Below, in pieces: positions 51,441-60,741 of a stretch of DNA of 64,000 nt. Numbering within the stretch: position 1 is the stretch's first letter; every line of letters starts with the position of its first letter. The translations under genes were made by a program, and so were the position numbers. Under the pieces are notes generated by a model. That model searched no databases and was not told where the DNA came from. It saw nothing but the letters and a program-made list of their open reading frames with translations. Where the stretch lies: contig JASCOD010000008.1 in assembly GCA_029959615.1 (NCBI GenBank), forward strand, positions 233,795 to 297,794, read 5' to 3'. The DNA comes from Flavobacteriaceae bacterium PS02338. Lineage in GTDB: Bacteria; Bacteroidota; Bacteroidia; Sphingobacteriales; Sphingobacteriaceae.

Positions 51441-52118
51441 CTATTTCTGTACAACAATATGGTACCTAGCTTTGGTGGCACTAGAACTGTCAAACCAAAT
51501 GGTATAGATTTTTCCAGCTTGCAATTCAGAACCAGCTATGGTAGTTACTTCTGCCGATCCAGATACCGTTACATTTAGGCTGGTATTGGCATCAATAGTT
51601 TGATAAGTAGATGCTGTGGTGAACAACAAAGATGAAATTAGATTTGAACCTGCTGTAGTAAGCACATTAATCGTATTGTTCAACAAAGGCGCCACATTAA
51701 TGAAACGTACTTTTGCTTTACCGCTAGCCTCGGTATTGTCGTTGGCATATAGCTTTACTGCTAAGTTACCATTGGCTTGTTTTACCAAAAAAGCGGTGTG
51801 AGATGAGTTCATTTCGGCGGTTACATTAGCCTCAGCACTTACTGTAGTAGAGCCTTGGTTTTTGAAAGAAACAGTCTTGCTACCAGCTGCAGTAGATACG
51901 TCGGTAACTACATTACTGTAGGCCACTGCCGAAGTATTTACTTTTAAGTCGTTAATGTAAACATCTTGAGCTGTTGAACCTTCAACAGTATTCACAAAAG
52001 ATAATTTAGAGTTTAAGGTTAAATCGTCGTCATTATCCTTTTTACAAGACGAGATAGAGAAAACCACTGCTGCTGCTACAGCCAAACGAGTGATTAAATG
52101 GTTAGTGTTTATTTTCAT
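51441..52118 (-). CDS. DUF4397 lipoprotein
   Basis: A protein of 225 residues with a signal ending in FSISSC and KKD, so a lipoprotein. The mature part has two related beta segments (LSFVNTVEGSTAQDVYIND, then VRFINVAPLLNNTINVL), the repeat pattern of DUF4397 proteins, which are extracytoplasmic and of unknown function. ATG 52118 rather than 52124 is chosen as the more compact signal. Single gene with a shared terminator. Confidence 0.8.
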   Translation of the reverse strand: MKINTNHLITRLAVAAAVVFSISSCKKDNDDDLTLNSKLSFVNTVEGSTAQDVYINDLKVNTSAVAYSNVVTDVSTAAGSKTVSFKNQGSTTVSAEANVTAEMNSSHTAFLVKQANGNLAVKLYANDNTEASGKAKVRFINVAPLLNNTINVLTTAGSNLISSLLFTTASTYQTIDANTSLNVTVSGSAEVTTIAGSELQAGKIYTIWFDSSSATKARYHIVVQK

Positions 52119-52359
52119 GACCAATTTAGTTAAGTTTCTTTGTTCTTGCCAAAAAAGATGCCGTCTCTTTAATTTTTACGGCAATAGCCATAGAATACGT
52201 TAAAACCGAAATCATTTCACGTATTTATACGGGTCTTTTGGGAATATTGCTTTGTAACAGAAATGTATAGAAAAGTCGTCACTCATACGCTAAATGCTCC
52301 AAATAGCTAAGCTTAATCCTTAATTAAACAAAAAGATGCAGCCTGCTGTTAATTAAATT

Positions 52360-53013
52360 ATGATACGATATGCCCACCTACTGCTATTAATGTTGTTGCT
52401 AACGCTATCTTGCAGAGAAGCGCCAAAGCAAGAAAAGGAACAAGTTCATCAGACAGATAGTTTGCTACAAGCTGTTCCAGAAACAGCCCAAACAAACAAA
52501 ATCACTATCCACGATATCAATGATATTCAGAAGGCTCATGCAACTATTTTGAATTCGAAGGGAAATAAGTCGCTAGATTCTACTTCATTTAATTACGACT
52601 GTGACGCAGAAAAGGGTGGGACAGTAAGCTATTACACTCATCATGGTGATTTAAAACTGATCATTCACCGCTATCATGAATATGATCATTACGAAGCTGA
52701 AAACCAATATTTCGTGAATGATGGACAAACTTTTTTTGTATATCAAAAAAGCCTCAGCTGGTCGTTTGATAGTGGGCCAGCAGGTGCTACCCGAGATCGA
52801 ATCAATGAACTGCGAAGCTATTTCATTGCCAATAAGCCAATCAAGTGTTTAGAAAAACAATACGAGATTAGAAAGCATGTGGGCATTAATCCCAAACCTG
52901 AAAATATCGCAAATAAAGAAAAGGATTGTAGCCAACTTAAATTGCCATTAAGCACTTATGCTAAACTAAAAGTATATTGGAAGGCCACACCGCCCAAATG
53001 TTTCCAACCTTAA
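52360..53013 (+). CDS. Lipoprotein of unknown function
   Basis: A 217-residue protein with a short signal and lipobox (LLMLLLTLSC). The mature part is charged and Tyr/His-rich (LIIHRYHEYDHYEAENQYFV), beta-strand-like, with no motif I recognise. Its last four bases overlap the convergent transporter gene. Confidence 0.6.
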   Translation: MIRYAHLLLLMLLLTLSCREAPKQEKEQVHQTDSLLQAVPETAQTNKITIHDINDIQKAHATILNSKGNKSLDSTSFNYDCDAEKGGTVSYYTHHGDLKLIIHRYHEYDHYEAENQYFVNDGQTFFVYQKSLSWSFDSGPAGATRDRINELRSYFIANKPIKCLEKQYEIRKHVGINPKPENIANKEKDCSQLKLPLSTYAKLKVYWKATPPKCFQP

Positions 53014-53876
53014 CCAGTTGCTTTAGCTTTTCTGCTCACGATATAGCCAAACAAAGCAGCCGTAAGAAACATCAATAAACCATAAACAGCGGGAGGGATA
53101 CTCATCTCGCTATTGCCAAGTACGTTTAGCGCAATGTAAATAGCCAACGTACCATTGTGGATCCCAATCTCCATGCCTATGGCAATAGCCTGCTTTTTGT
53201 TAATGGCAAAAATTAAGGGCACAAAATAGCCCAACACCATGCTAACAATATTGAAAGTTAAACTGGCTAAACCAACCTGTTCAAAATAGTTTAAAAAATT
53301 AGCTTTCTCTTTCAGGATGGCACCAACAATAATAAGCACCAAGAAAATTGCCGAAAGTATTTTTACAGGTTGTTCCAATCGCTTGGCAAATTGAGGTGCT
53401 TTCCTATTAATGAACATCCCAATGGTAACAGGGAGTAGTACAATGGCAAAAACCTCAATGATCTTGCTGAACTGCATAGGAACAGCCTGATCACTTTGCA
53501 TAAAGTTGGCAATTGCAAAATTCACAATAAACGGTAATGTAAAAAGGGTGAGTACACTGTTGATTGCTGTTAAGGTAACGTTTAAGGCTACATCGCCTTT
53601 TGCCAAATGACTAAATAGATTGGCCGTAGCACCACCAGGTGACGCCGATAATAGCATTAAGCCCACGGCCAAAGCTGGAGGTAGGTTAAAAAGAATGGTA
53701 ATCCCGAAGCAAACCATAGGCAATAATACCATCTGGCAAAGCAGACCTATAAATACAGCTTTGGGATATAGCACCACTCGTTTAAAATCATCAACTACTA
53801 AACTTAAGCCCAGACCAAGCATAATAATGCCCAGGGCAATAGGTAAGAATACCGTTAATACAGCGCTTTGTTCCAT
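53010..53876 (-). CDS. Bile acid:sodium symporter family transporter
   Basis: A 288-residue membrane protein with about nine hydrophobic helices and the family signatures LLSASPGGATANLFSHLAKGD and AIGMEIGIHNGTLA, which line the sodium/substrate site of the BASS family. Bacterial members move organic anions such as pantoate or pyruvate; the substrate here is unknown. It ends four bases inside the convergent lipoprotein gene. Confidence 0.9.
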   Translation of the reverse strand: MEQSAVLTVFLPIALGIIMLGLGLSLVVDDFKRVVLYPKAVFIGLLCQMVLLPMVCFGITILFNLPPALAVGLMLLSASPGGATANLFSHLAKGDVALNVTLTAINSVLTLFTLPFIVNFAIANFMQSDQAVPMQFSKIIEVFAIVLLPVTIGMFINRKAPQFAKRLEQPVKILSAIFLVLIIVGAILKEKANFLNYFEQVGLASLTFNIVSMVLGYFVPLIFAINKKQAIAIGMEIGIHNGTLAIYIALNVLGNSEMSIPPAVYGLLMFLTAALFGYIVSRKAKATG

Positions 53877-53932
53877 TTAATTTTGGTTTAGATATCTTAA
53901 ATGTACAATTTTTTTGATTAGGTATTATGCAC

Positions 53933-53961
53933 AAAAGCCCCACATGGCTGCGGGGCTTTTA
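53933..53961 (-). terminator. Hairpin downstream of the 53978 gene
   Basis: AAAAGCCCC/GGGGCTTTT with a ten-base loop. It suits the minus-strand gene ending at 53978, with a short T-run on that strand. Confidence 0.65.
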
Positions 53962-53977
53962 TTGGTAAAGTATGTGG

Positions 53978-54529
53978 TTATCTGTTGTTTCTGATCACAC
54001 TGGCAACTGCTTCGCCCTCTAGCTCATTGTCGTTAAAGTTAAATTTAACCAAGGCATGTTGCATTTCAAATTCCAATACGGTACAGTTAATTGAATTTGG
54101 CTCAATGGCATACATTACGTATAAACCACCGCCGGCATTTGGACAAGTAAGGCACCTCAATACGGTAGTACAGGTCTGATTGGCCAATTGTTGCCATTCG
54201 GCCATGTGTGCCGATGCATAGGCGGTAATCTCTGCCCAGCAACCTTCACTAGGATCTACGGGTTTAACATCGTCTACTGGTACAAATACATTGTTGCTGC
54301 TTGATATTTTTTTAAGCATCACTGGTTTTGCTTTAGCACTTAATGCTGTTTTAAGCTCTGCTTTAGTGCCAATCAATATGGCATTCTCTATGGTGCCTTT
54401 TTCACCAGCTACTTTTAGTGCAACCGAAAAACGCTCTTCTTTTTGTATGTCTTCGCTATCTTTTTTACAAGCAAAAATAGTGACTAGGGCCAAGGCCAAA
54501 ACTCCGATGATTTGAATACTCTTTTTCAT
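53978..54529 (-). CDS. Cys-containing lipoprotein of unknown function
   Basis: A protein of 183 residues from ATG 54529 (11 codons downstream of the longest start) with signal MKKSIQIIGVLALALVTIFAC and KKD, a lipoprotein. The second half carries several Cys, including TCTTVLRCLTCPNAGG, perhaps disulphide-bonded in the periplasm. No family recognised. Confidence 0.6.
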   Translation of the reverse strand: MKKSIQIIGVLALALVTIFACKKDSEDIQKEERFSVALKVAGEKGTIENAILIGTKAELKTALSAKAKPVMLKKISSSNNVFVPVDDVKPVDPSEGCWAEITAYASAHMAEWQQLANQTCTTVLRCLTCPNAGGGLYVMYAIEPNSINCTVLEFEMQHALVKFNFNDNELEGEAVASVIRNNR

Positions 54530-54562
54530 AACTTTCTTTTTTAGGGTTAAATACTTGTTCAT

Positions 54563-54923
54563 TGTTGTTTCAATGGTATATCAACCCGCTATGAAAATTG
54601 TTACCCCTCAGGTTTATTTTTATTTTGCTCGTTTCTAAAATTTAAACAGTTTCTTGGTGATTTTTGATAATTAATGCCTTTTTGTGCCAATTGGATACCT
54701 ATTAATGAATAGATCGTTTAGGGCAATTTTTGTTTTTTAAAAAGAAAGCCCACTGATATCCATCGGTGGGCTTTAACCAAACAAACTTTTTTTATGAAGA
54801 TTTATGATAGTAAAACCATAGTCCAAATAAAATGTTTTATTTTCTTTAAAATTTTTATATTCTATTGTATATCAATTGAATGTATTGTGGGAGATATTGG
54901 AAATGGGTTTGCTTATTTAGCTG
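54563..54923. other. Gene-free interval
   Basis: AT-rich, about 360 bases. It contains the promoter region of the preceding minus-strand lipoprotein gene and the hairpin at 54745. No coding frame seen. Confidence 0.6.
54745..54774 (-). terminator. Hairpin downstream of the DUF3667 gene
   Basis: AAAGCCCACTGAT/ATCGGTGGGCTTT with a four-base loop; on the minus strand it is followed by a T-rich run. It would end the transcript of the gene at 54924. Confidence 0.7.
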
Positions 54924-55724
54924 CTAAACTTGTGTAGGCAAGAAGTATTTAGCACCTTCTGGACCTTGCATAAATACATAGACCATCACAAAAACCATCA
55001 GTATCACCATCAATATAGAGAATGCTACCAAGGTTAAACCTACAACGGCCAATACCCTCCAAATAATTTGCTTTAATGGCTTGTCTGGATAAAAACCCCT
55101 AAAAAACCAAAGAATGATAAATGGTACTAGCAACGTTACAAGAGAGGCTACGGTGGTAAAAGAGTTTGAATTATGCCTCAGTAAATACAGTATGGGATAA
55201 ACAAATACGATCGTGACTAAGGTATAGGTAGATAGTATATAGGCATTCATCACAATGTGCTCATAATAATTGTTTTTCCATTTATGGAAAGCCAGCCAGG
55301 TGGTCAGCGCAAAAATGGGCACAAGAAATAACATGATAACGGAGTTATAGCTCGAGGTAACCGCCATATAATCGTTCATAAATGGAGAATTCATGTGTTG
55401 TCCTGTATAGAATTCTCTCATGATGGTGTTTAAGCCGACAATCTTAAAAGAAATAAAGGCTGAAATACCACTCAGTACAAAAGCCAATAAAAGTGGCTTG
55501 TAATGATTTACTCTATTGCCATCAATAAAATCTCTAGCAGTGGCCCCAGGGCTTTTGATGAGCTTCTTTACCGTGTACAGAAAGCCTTTATTGGTGTGGA
55601 TCAATAAATATTGCAGCTCGTCGGTTACGTATTTTTTATCTATTCTCTTAAACTTCTTTTGTCCGCAGTTACGACAAAAATTTTCGTCGATACTGTAATC
55701 GCAGTTAAGGCAAGTATTTCCCAT
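54924..55724 (-). CDS. DUF3667 membrane protein with N-terminal zinc ribbon
   Basis: A 266-residue protein: two CxxC pairs near the start (CLNCDYSIDENFCRNCGQ) form a zinc ribbon, then KGFLYTVKKLIKSPGATARDFIDGNR, the DUF3667 hallmark, and about five membrane helices. The function is unknown. A small membrane-protein gene lies 16 bases upstream, so the pair is probably one operon. Confidence 0.82.
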   Translation of the reverse strand: MGNTCLNCDYSIDENFCRNCGQKKFKRIDKKYVTDELQYLLIHTNKGFLYTVKKLIKSPGATARDFIDGNRVNHYKPLLLAFVLSGISAFISFKIVGLNTIMREFYTGQHMNSPFMNDYMAVTSSYNSVIMLFLVPIFALTTWLAFHKWKNNYYEHIVMNAYILSTYTLVTIVFVYPILYLLRHNSNSFTTVASLVTLLVPFIILWFFRGFYPDKPLKQIIWRVLAVVGLTLVAFSILMVILMVFVMVYVFMQGPEGAKYFLPTQV

Positions 55725-55740
55725 GTTGTTGCTTGTTGGT

Positions 55741-55992
55741 TTATTGTTGTTCGCGATTTTTCAATTCTGTATCCAAAGGCTTTAGTTGTAAAAGCAACGG
55801 TAGCAAAGTCATCGGTAAAATGGCCAATGGCATAAATAATTTCGCTGTTGATTTGGTTACATAGAAGTAGATTGCTAAACCGAGAATCAGCAACCACATG
55901 ATGCCAAATCCAGTCAGTACTCCTTTCAATAAATTTCTTCTTTTAATTAGTTTTTCTGTGCTTAATTCTGCTAAGCTATTCTTGTTTGCCAT
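55741..55992 (-). CDS. Small two-helix membrane protein
   Basis: An 83-residue protein with a basic N-terminal segment (EKLIKRRNLLKGV) and two membrane helices (about residues 26-45 and 52-70). It precedes the DUF3667 gene by 16 bases. No family or function known to me. Confidence 0.6.
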   Translation of the reverse strand: MANKNSLAELSTEKLIKRRNLLKGVLTGFGIMWLLILGLAIYFYVTKSTAKLFMPLAILPMTLLPLLLQLKPLDTELKNREQQ

Positions 55993-56435
55993 GGTAAAAC
56001 AGGTACGGAAATGGAGGTTGAATACTAATTACGTTTGTTTGCTACAAATATAGCTTAATTAACATCGTTAAAAAATAAGTTAGCGTGAGTTCTGGATAAG
56101 CAATTTTACTTTTGCATCATTTCAAGCCTGCGCAAAGCATCTTCGTTTTGCTAAAATCGGCCTTGGCTGATGCGGATAGCTGTAATTTGCCCTTGCACTG
56201 ACTTTAATAGCATCAGGCGCAGCCGTGGCTTTTTTTGCATACTTTTTTCAGCTATAGGAAAAAAGTTTGTCCGCGAAGCGACCAGAGCAATAAATAGTAG
56301 CAAATGAAATATGTTTCATCGTAATATCTTCAAATTTCTATGATATTATAATTATTTTTGGCGAGCCTTATTTATCTACATGGATTAACGTCTCGGATTG
56401 GGGCATTCGAGAAAATAAATACGATTAGAGTAAAA
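55993..56435. other. Gene-free interval with an unassigned promoter-like box
   Basis: About 440 bases. A perfect TACTTTTG -7 box lies at 56107-56114, far from the next start, and a T-run follows GTGGC at about 56228-56236. A short structured RNA is possible but unproven. Otherwise AT-rich without a coding frame. Confidence 0.4.
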
Positions 56436-57164
56436 ATGAAAAAACAGATTTTAATGCTTTCCACAATGGCTATGATTATAGCTGCATCATGTTCAAAAAG
56501 TAAAGAAAAGCCAAAGGATGAAACTTCTAGCTGTCAGGTGACAGAAAAAACTTCTTCCAATGGTACGGTAAGCTACAGTTACCATAGCGACGGAAAACTT
56601 GCCGCTACTAAAGAGGGAGTATATCAAGAAACCTATACCTATGCGCCAACTTCAATGATTTGGAAATTTATAGAACCAAGTGGAAATACCTATACAACTA
56701 CCTATACTTTGGATGCACAAGGGATGGTCAAAACTTCGTTTGATGGTGCGGTAAATAATACTTTTTCCTATGATGGCAATGGCTATCTAATAGAAGTGAG
56801 GGGAGAGGCTTTATGGGTTGGTATCCTTAAATATACTTGGACTAATGGCAACCTAACAAAGATTGAGCAGACTAGGGGGGGCAGTACCAACACAACTAAT
56901 TTGGAATATGGTATTGAAAGCAGGCCAATGGGCTTTAATGCCGACTATGCTTCTGGAGGCGAATTTATTTGGCAAGACGGAGATCGCCAGATATTGGCCA
57001 GCAGTTCCTTCGGTAAACAACCTAAAAACCTTGTTTCGAAAATTACATTCAATGGTGGTACTTCACAGTATAGCTATACAAAAGACGCTAATGGCAATAT
57101 TGCCAAAGTTGCTGTTACGGGAACAAATGGTACTTCGATAGACTATAAATATAACTGTAAGTAA
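56436..57164 (+). CDS. YD-repeat-like lipoprotein
   Basis: A protein of 242 residues from ATG 56436 (the frame is open from 56358, but this start gives signal MKKQILMLSTMAMIIAASC with a lipobox). The mature part consists of short Tyr/Thr-rich strands (SYSYHSDGKLA, TYTLDAQGMVKT, FSYDGNGYLIEV, YSYTKDANGNIAKVAV), like the YD-repeat shells of Rhs proteins and related Bacteroidota lipoproteins. Function unknown. Confidence 0.7.
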   Translation: MKKQILMLSTMAMIIAASCSKSKEKPKDETSSCQVTEKTSSNGTVSYSYHSDGKLAATKEGVYQETYTYAPTSMIWKFIEPSGNTYTTTYTLDAQGMVKTSFDGAVNNTFSYDGNGYLIEVRGEALWVGILKYTWTNGNLTKIEQTRGGSTNTTNLEYGIESRPMGFNADYASGGEFIWQDGDRQILASSSFGKQPKNLVSKITFNGGTSQYSYTKDANGNIAKVAVTGTNGTSIDYKYNCK

Positions 57165-57174
57165 ATTAATGAAT

Positions 57175-57200
57175 GGCTTAGGAATATTCCTAAGCTATTT
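57175..57200 (+). terminator. Hairpin after the YD-like lipoprotein gene
   Basis: The 20-base perfect palindrome GCTTAGGAATATTCCTAAGC (57176-57195) followed by a short T-run. Confidence 0.65.
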
Positions 57201-57559
57201 TCAATTTTATAGGTATATTAAATAGACCTGTGTATCTCCCTTTGATGCATGGGGCTTTCTGCTTTGATGGGTAATATCATTTGCTATTTTAAAAAGTAAA
57301 TGGTAGTTTTACTATACAACAATTAATTACGCTCATGATGTCTTTCTCTTTCTCAATTCGATATCCTAATTCGAAACTTTCCGTAGGTAATAATAAGTTT
57401 TGGTACTAGAACTGGTTATTGTTTCGTAAACTATAATCATTACCTAATAGCCCGCAATAGAAGGCTTAGGTATGTAATTGCCCCTGGTCAAAGTGGTAAG
57501 AAAAGCAAGTTTTTTATCACGGAATAATTCTATATAACTTCAATTAATTTAACGCTTTT
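57201..57559. other. Gene-free interval
   Basis: About 360 AT-rich bases before the T9SS cargo gene. I see no coding frame, repeat or clear promoter box. Confidence 0.5.
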
Positions 57560-59080
57560 ATGAAAAAAATTTTACTTTTTTTATGCGTAATATTTGTGTC
57601 TATGACAGATGCAAAATCGCAAACGATAACTGGAGCCCCAAGGGCTTGCGGTGGGGAAACTTTTGGGTATGGACTTTCATCTTGGAGTTCTGGAACTATT
57701 TATAAATGGAAAATAACAAAGGGCAAACGAAGTAGTGATAATGCTACAGAATTCTGCGGCCTATCTGCAAATATTACTTGGGACAACAGCTTGGGTAATG
57801 ATGGTAAAATCCAAGTATACACTGTCTCGGATTGTTCATCTTCTACTGGCACCCTTTTGGCTACTTTGGATGTAAAGAAATTTGATTTTCCCCAAGGATC
57901 GCCAATGCCAACAACGAATGGAACTTGTGCAAGTTCGCCTGCATATCCTTCGTTGAATTGTGGAGTCTCTCAGGATATAGATGTATGGTTTATGTTACCC
58001 CTTTATAATAATACTGATTACAATCAAACAAATGCTTACGACTTTACTCCAAATTTAGACCATGTTAGTCTTCCTGCTGGTTGGACAATAGTCAGTGGTG
58101 CGCTTATTAGTTCTACGTATGTATGCACGGAAATAGCCAATCTTCCATACAAACGGATCAGGGTAACAGTAAGGACCGACGGTGTTCATGATGGCGATGT
58201 GAAGGTTAGGGTCAGCCGAAATTGTGGCGGTGGCGGTATTTTATACGGAGCTTGGTCAATGGGTAAAACATTTTCTTTTGCTATACCCAATATATCGATC
58301 TCTGGTCCGCATGAGTTTTGCTCTACAGAAACCTACAGTATACCCAATCTTCCTGTTGGTGCTACGGTGAGTTGGAGTGCGACAGGAAGTATAGGGATAT
58401 CTGGGGCAAGTAATGTTAATCCAGTAACGGTAACAAAAATTACAGATGGGCTGGGAACCCTAACTGCAATTGTGTCTACTGCATGTAGTAGTGTAACTAT
58501 TACTAAAAATATTACCGCTGGCTACCAGAGATCTATTACAGGTCCGTATTCTTTGTGCTTAAATACTTGGGGTAACGTTTATTCCGTTTACGAGATATTA
58601 GGTGCAACTAACTATCAGTGGAGACTGGAAAGAATAAATGGTACTTCTCCAACGCATACCATGATGGGGAACGGTGGTAATATGATAACCTTATCAGTGG
58701 GCAATACAGGTATGTTTATATTATACCTCACTATTACAACTCCTTGTGGTCCTTTTGAAACCAATTTCTTTATTACTGTATCTGATCCTTGTGATGAGTG
58801 GGGTATGTTTACAGTTTATCCTAATCCTAGTAGTACAGAACTAAAAATAGTTTATAAGACTGATGAAAGTAATAAAGCTACTAACGAAAGATTATTAGTG
58901 CGAAACGATTTCAATGTAAAGCTCATCAATAAAAAAGGAAAAGTTTTAAGGGAAGGAAAAACCAGTACCAACAATAAAGGGATTGTTTTGCAGGTGGCAG
59001 ATCTACCAAACGGTATATATTATTTACACATTTATGATGGCAAAAAGATAAGTAAGCAGCAGCTAGTTATCTCGCATTAA
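57560..59080 (+). CDS. Secreted PKD-like protein with T9SS sorting domain
   Basis: A 506-residue protein with signal peptide ending in DAKSQ. The body holds beta-sandwich, PKD-like modules (ISGPHEFCSTETYSIPN, then VSWSATGSIGISG, and ITGPYSLCLNTWGNVYSVY). The C terminus is a T9SS type A sorting domain (FTVYPNPSSTELKIVY, VKLINKKGKVLREG, LPNGIYYLHIYDGKKISKQ). It should be exported to the surface by T9SS. No enzymatic motif; probably an adhesin or structural surface protein. Confidence 0.82.
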   Translation: MKKILLFLCVIFVSMTDAKSQTITGAPRACGGETFGYGLSSWSSGTIYKWKITKGKRSSDNATEFCGLSANITWDNSLGNDGKIQVYTVSDCSSSTGTLLATLDVKKFDFPQGSPMPTTNGTCASSPAYPSLNCGVSQDIDVWFMLPLYNNTDYNQTNAYDFTPNLDHVSLPAGWTIVSGALISSTYVCTEIANLPYKRIRVTVRTDGVHDGDVKVRVSRNCGGGGILYGAWSMGKTFSFAIPNISISGPHEFCSTETYSIPNLPVGATVSWSATGSIGISGASNVNPVTVTKITDGLGTLTAIVSTACSSVTITKNITAGYQRSITGPYSLCLNTWGNVYSVYEILGATNYQWRLERINGTSPTHTMMGNGGNMITLSVGNTGMFILYLTITTPCGPFETNFFITVSDPCDEWGMFTVYPNPSSTELKIVYKTDESNKATNERLLVRNDFNVKLINKKGKVLREGKTSTNNKGIVLQVADLPNGIYYLHIYDGKKISKQQLVISH

Positions 59081-59100
59081 TAAAGTTTATTAATTATTAA

Positions 59101-59138
59101 AGGGGGATGTTCTAATTATTTTAGACATCCTCTTTTTG
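59101..59138 (+). terminator. Terminator of the T9SS cargo gene
   Basis: GGATGTTCTAA pairs with TTAGACATCC (imperfectly), followed by TCTTTTT. Confidence 0.7.
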
Positions 59139-59380
59139 TTTAACCCAATTATTTTCAGAGTAGATGGAAACAGAACAAGGTTGTATTTCTTTTAAAACCT
59201 AAATAGGTAGCTTTACGTCATGCTAAGACCATAAACTCACTACCAATCGCATATATCAAAATTGAAGTACAATCATAAAGCCAGTTTGATGATTTAGGAA
59301 AATAATATACCTTTATTTGTCATCAACAGATACGCACTCTTGTTAATCAATCTGGTATTTTAAGCAGGTAACCGTAGACA

Positions 59381-60196
59381 GTGAACATTCCGACAGAAAT
59401 AAGGACGCTATACCATCCAGTGCAACCGACAGTTAGGCAATCGGCTGAGCACGTTATCTATACCGAATTTCTGCCCGATCTCCAACTTCAACCTTTCATT
59501 TATTGCTATTGGCAATTGAAAACTACACAGCCACTTTCCGCACAATTTAACTACCGTGTGGTGGCCGACGGCTGTATTGACATCTACTTTGAACTCGACA
59601 ATCCAAAAGAAAACTATGTAATGGGCTTCTGTAAAAAGTTTACAGAATTTCCGCTTGACCATACTTTCAATTACGTTGGTGTTCGTTTTTTGCCGACCAT
59701 GTTTCCGCAACTTTTCGGTATAAACGCCATGGAATTGAGTAACCGTTACGAACATTTACATTCAGTTGTCCCGTTGCTGTCCGACTTTATTGCAGGTAAT
59801 TTCAATGAATTTCAATCGCAAGAAGAAATAAAAATGGTGCTTGACCAATGTTTCCTCGATCATGTTGCTCAAATAACATTTGACCATGACAAGCGTCTAT
59901 ACGGTGCAATGGAAATTATTTTGAAAAATTTTGGTGTAATCGATATCGAAAAGGATTTGAATAACGGTGTCAGCACCAGGCAACTTCGCCGACTTTTCGA
60001 ATTTTACATTGGCGATACCGCCAAAACATTTAGCAAGGTGGTCCGTTTTCAAAATATACTCAAAGCCAAGCCCTCAAGTCAGAGCTTGCGACAAAACAAA
60101 CTCTTTTTTGATGTGGGTTATTATGATCAATCGCACTTTATCAAAGAATTCAAAAATTTTTATGGCGTTACCCCAAGCAAGGCGTTTGGAAGATAA
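59381..60196 (+). CDS. AraC-family transcriptional regulator
   Basis: A 271-residue cytoplasmic protein from a GTG start. The N-terminal half is a DUF6597-like sensor (YTEFLPDLQLQPFIYCYWQL); the C terminus carries the AraC DNA-binding domain (GVSTRQLRRLFEFYIGDTAKTF, then FDVGYYDQSHFIKEFKNFYG). It probably controls the VOC gene 71 bases downstream. A 242-base AT-rich leader precedes it. Confidence 0.85.
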   Translation: MNIPTEIRTLYHPVQPTVRQSAEHVIYTEFLPDLQLQPFIYCYWQLKTTQPLSAQFNYRVVADGCIDIYFELDNPKENYVMGFCKKFTEFPLDHTFNYVGVRFLPTMFPQLFGINAMELSNRYEHLHSVVPLLSDFIAGNFNEFQSQEEIKMVLDQCFLDHVAQITFDHDKRLYGAMEIILKNFGVIDIEKDLNNGVSTRQLRRLFEFYIGDTAKTFSKVVRFQNILKAKPSSQSLRQNKLFFDVGYYDQSHFIKEFKNFYGVTPSKAFGR

Positions 60197-60267
60197 CTTG
60201 TCCGTTTTTTACTATTCTGCAAGTTGCTGTTGTATGAACTTTGTAGTATTCAACCAATTCAAGAACA

Positions 60268-60741
60268 ATGAAGCGAATAGTTTTAATCATTGCCATATGT
60301 TGCCTAACGGCAAATGTATTTTCACAAACAAGTTTAACCATTAAAAAACAGCACAAAATGAAATTAAATGCAGGTATCGTCACTTCAAAATTGGCCGAAA
60401 CAAAAGAGTTTTACACCAAAATGCTGAATTTTGGCGTTACGTTCGAAAATGAATTTTACCTTTTGTTGCACACGCCAAATCAAGAAGCGGAAATCAGCTT
60501 TTTGCTGCCGAACCACCCAAGCCAACAGCCACTTTTTCAGCAGCCTTTCCAAAGTCAGGGTGTTTACCTCACCATTGAAGTAGCTGACGTAGACAGCATT
60601 TACCAAGAGTTGAAAAAGAAAGGCGTTGACATCAAAATTGACATCCGAAATGAAGCTTGGGGCGACAGACATTTTGCTATTAAGGATCCAAATGGTGTGG
60701 GTATAGACATCGTCAAATATTCGCCACCTATAAAAGACTAA
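60268..60741 (+). CDS. VOC (glyoxalase/dioxygenase) family protein, apparently exported
   Basis: A 157-residue frame. A signal-peptide-like segment (MKRIVLIIAICCLTANVFSQ) precedes a single VOC domain (KLNAGIVTSKLAETKEFYTKM, then VADVDSIYQELKKKG and WGDRHFAIKDPNGVGIDIV). VOC proteins are normally cytoplasmic, so either this is an exported form or translation starts at ATG 60358 just before the VOC fold. It follows the AraC-type gene. Substrate unknown. Confidence 0.75.
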   Translation: MKRIVLIIAICCLTANVFSQTSLTIKKQHKMKLNAGIVTSKLAETKEFYTKMLNFGVTFENEFYLLLHTPNQEAEISFLLPNHPSQQPLFQQPFQSQGVYLTIEVADVDSIYQELKKKGVDIKIDIRNEAWGDRHFAIKDPNGVGIDIVKYSPPIKD

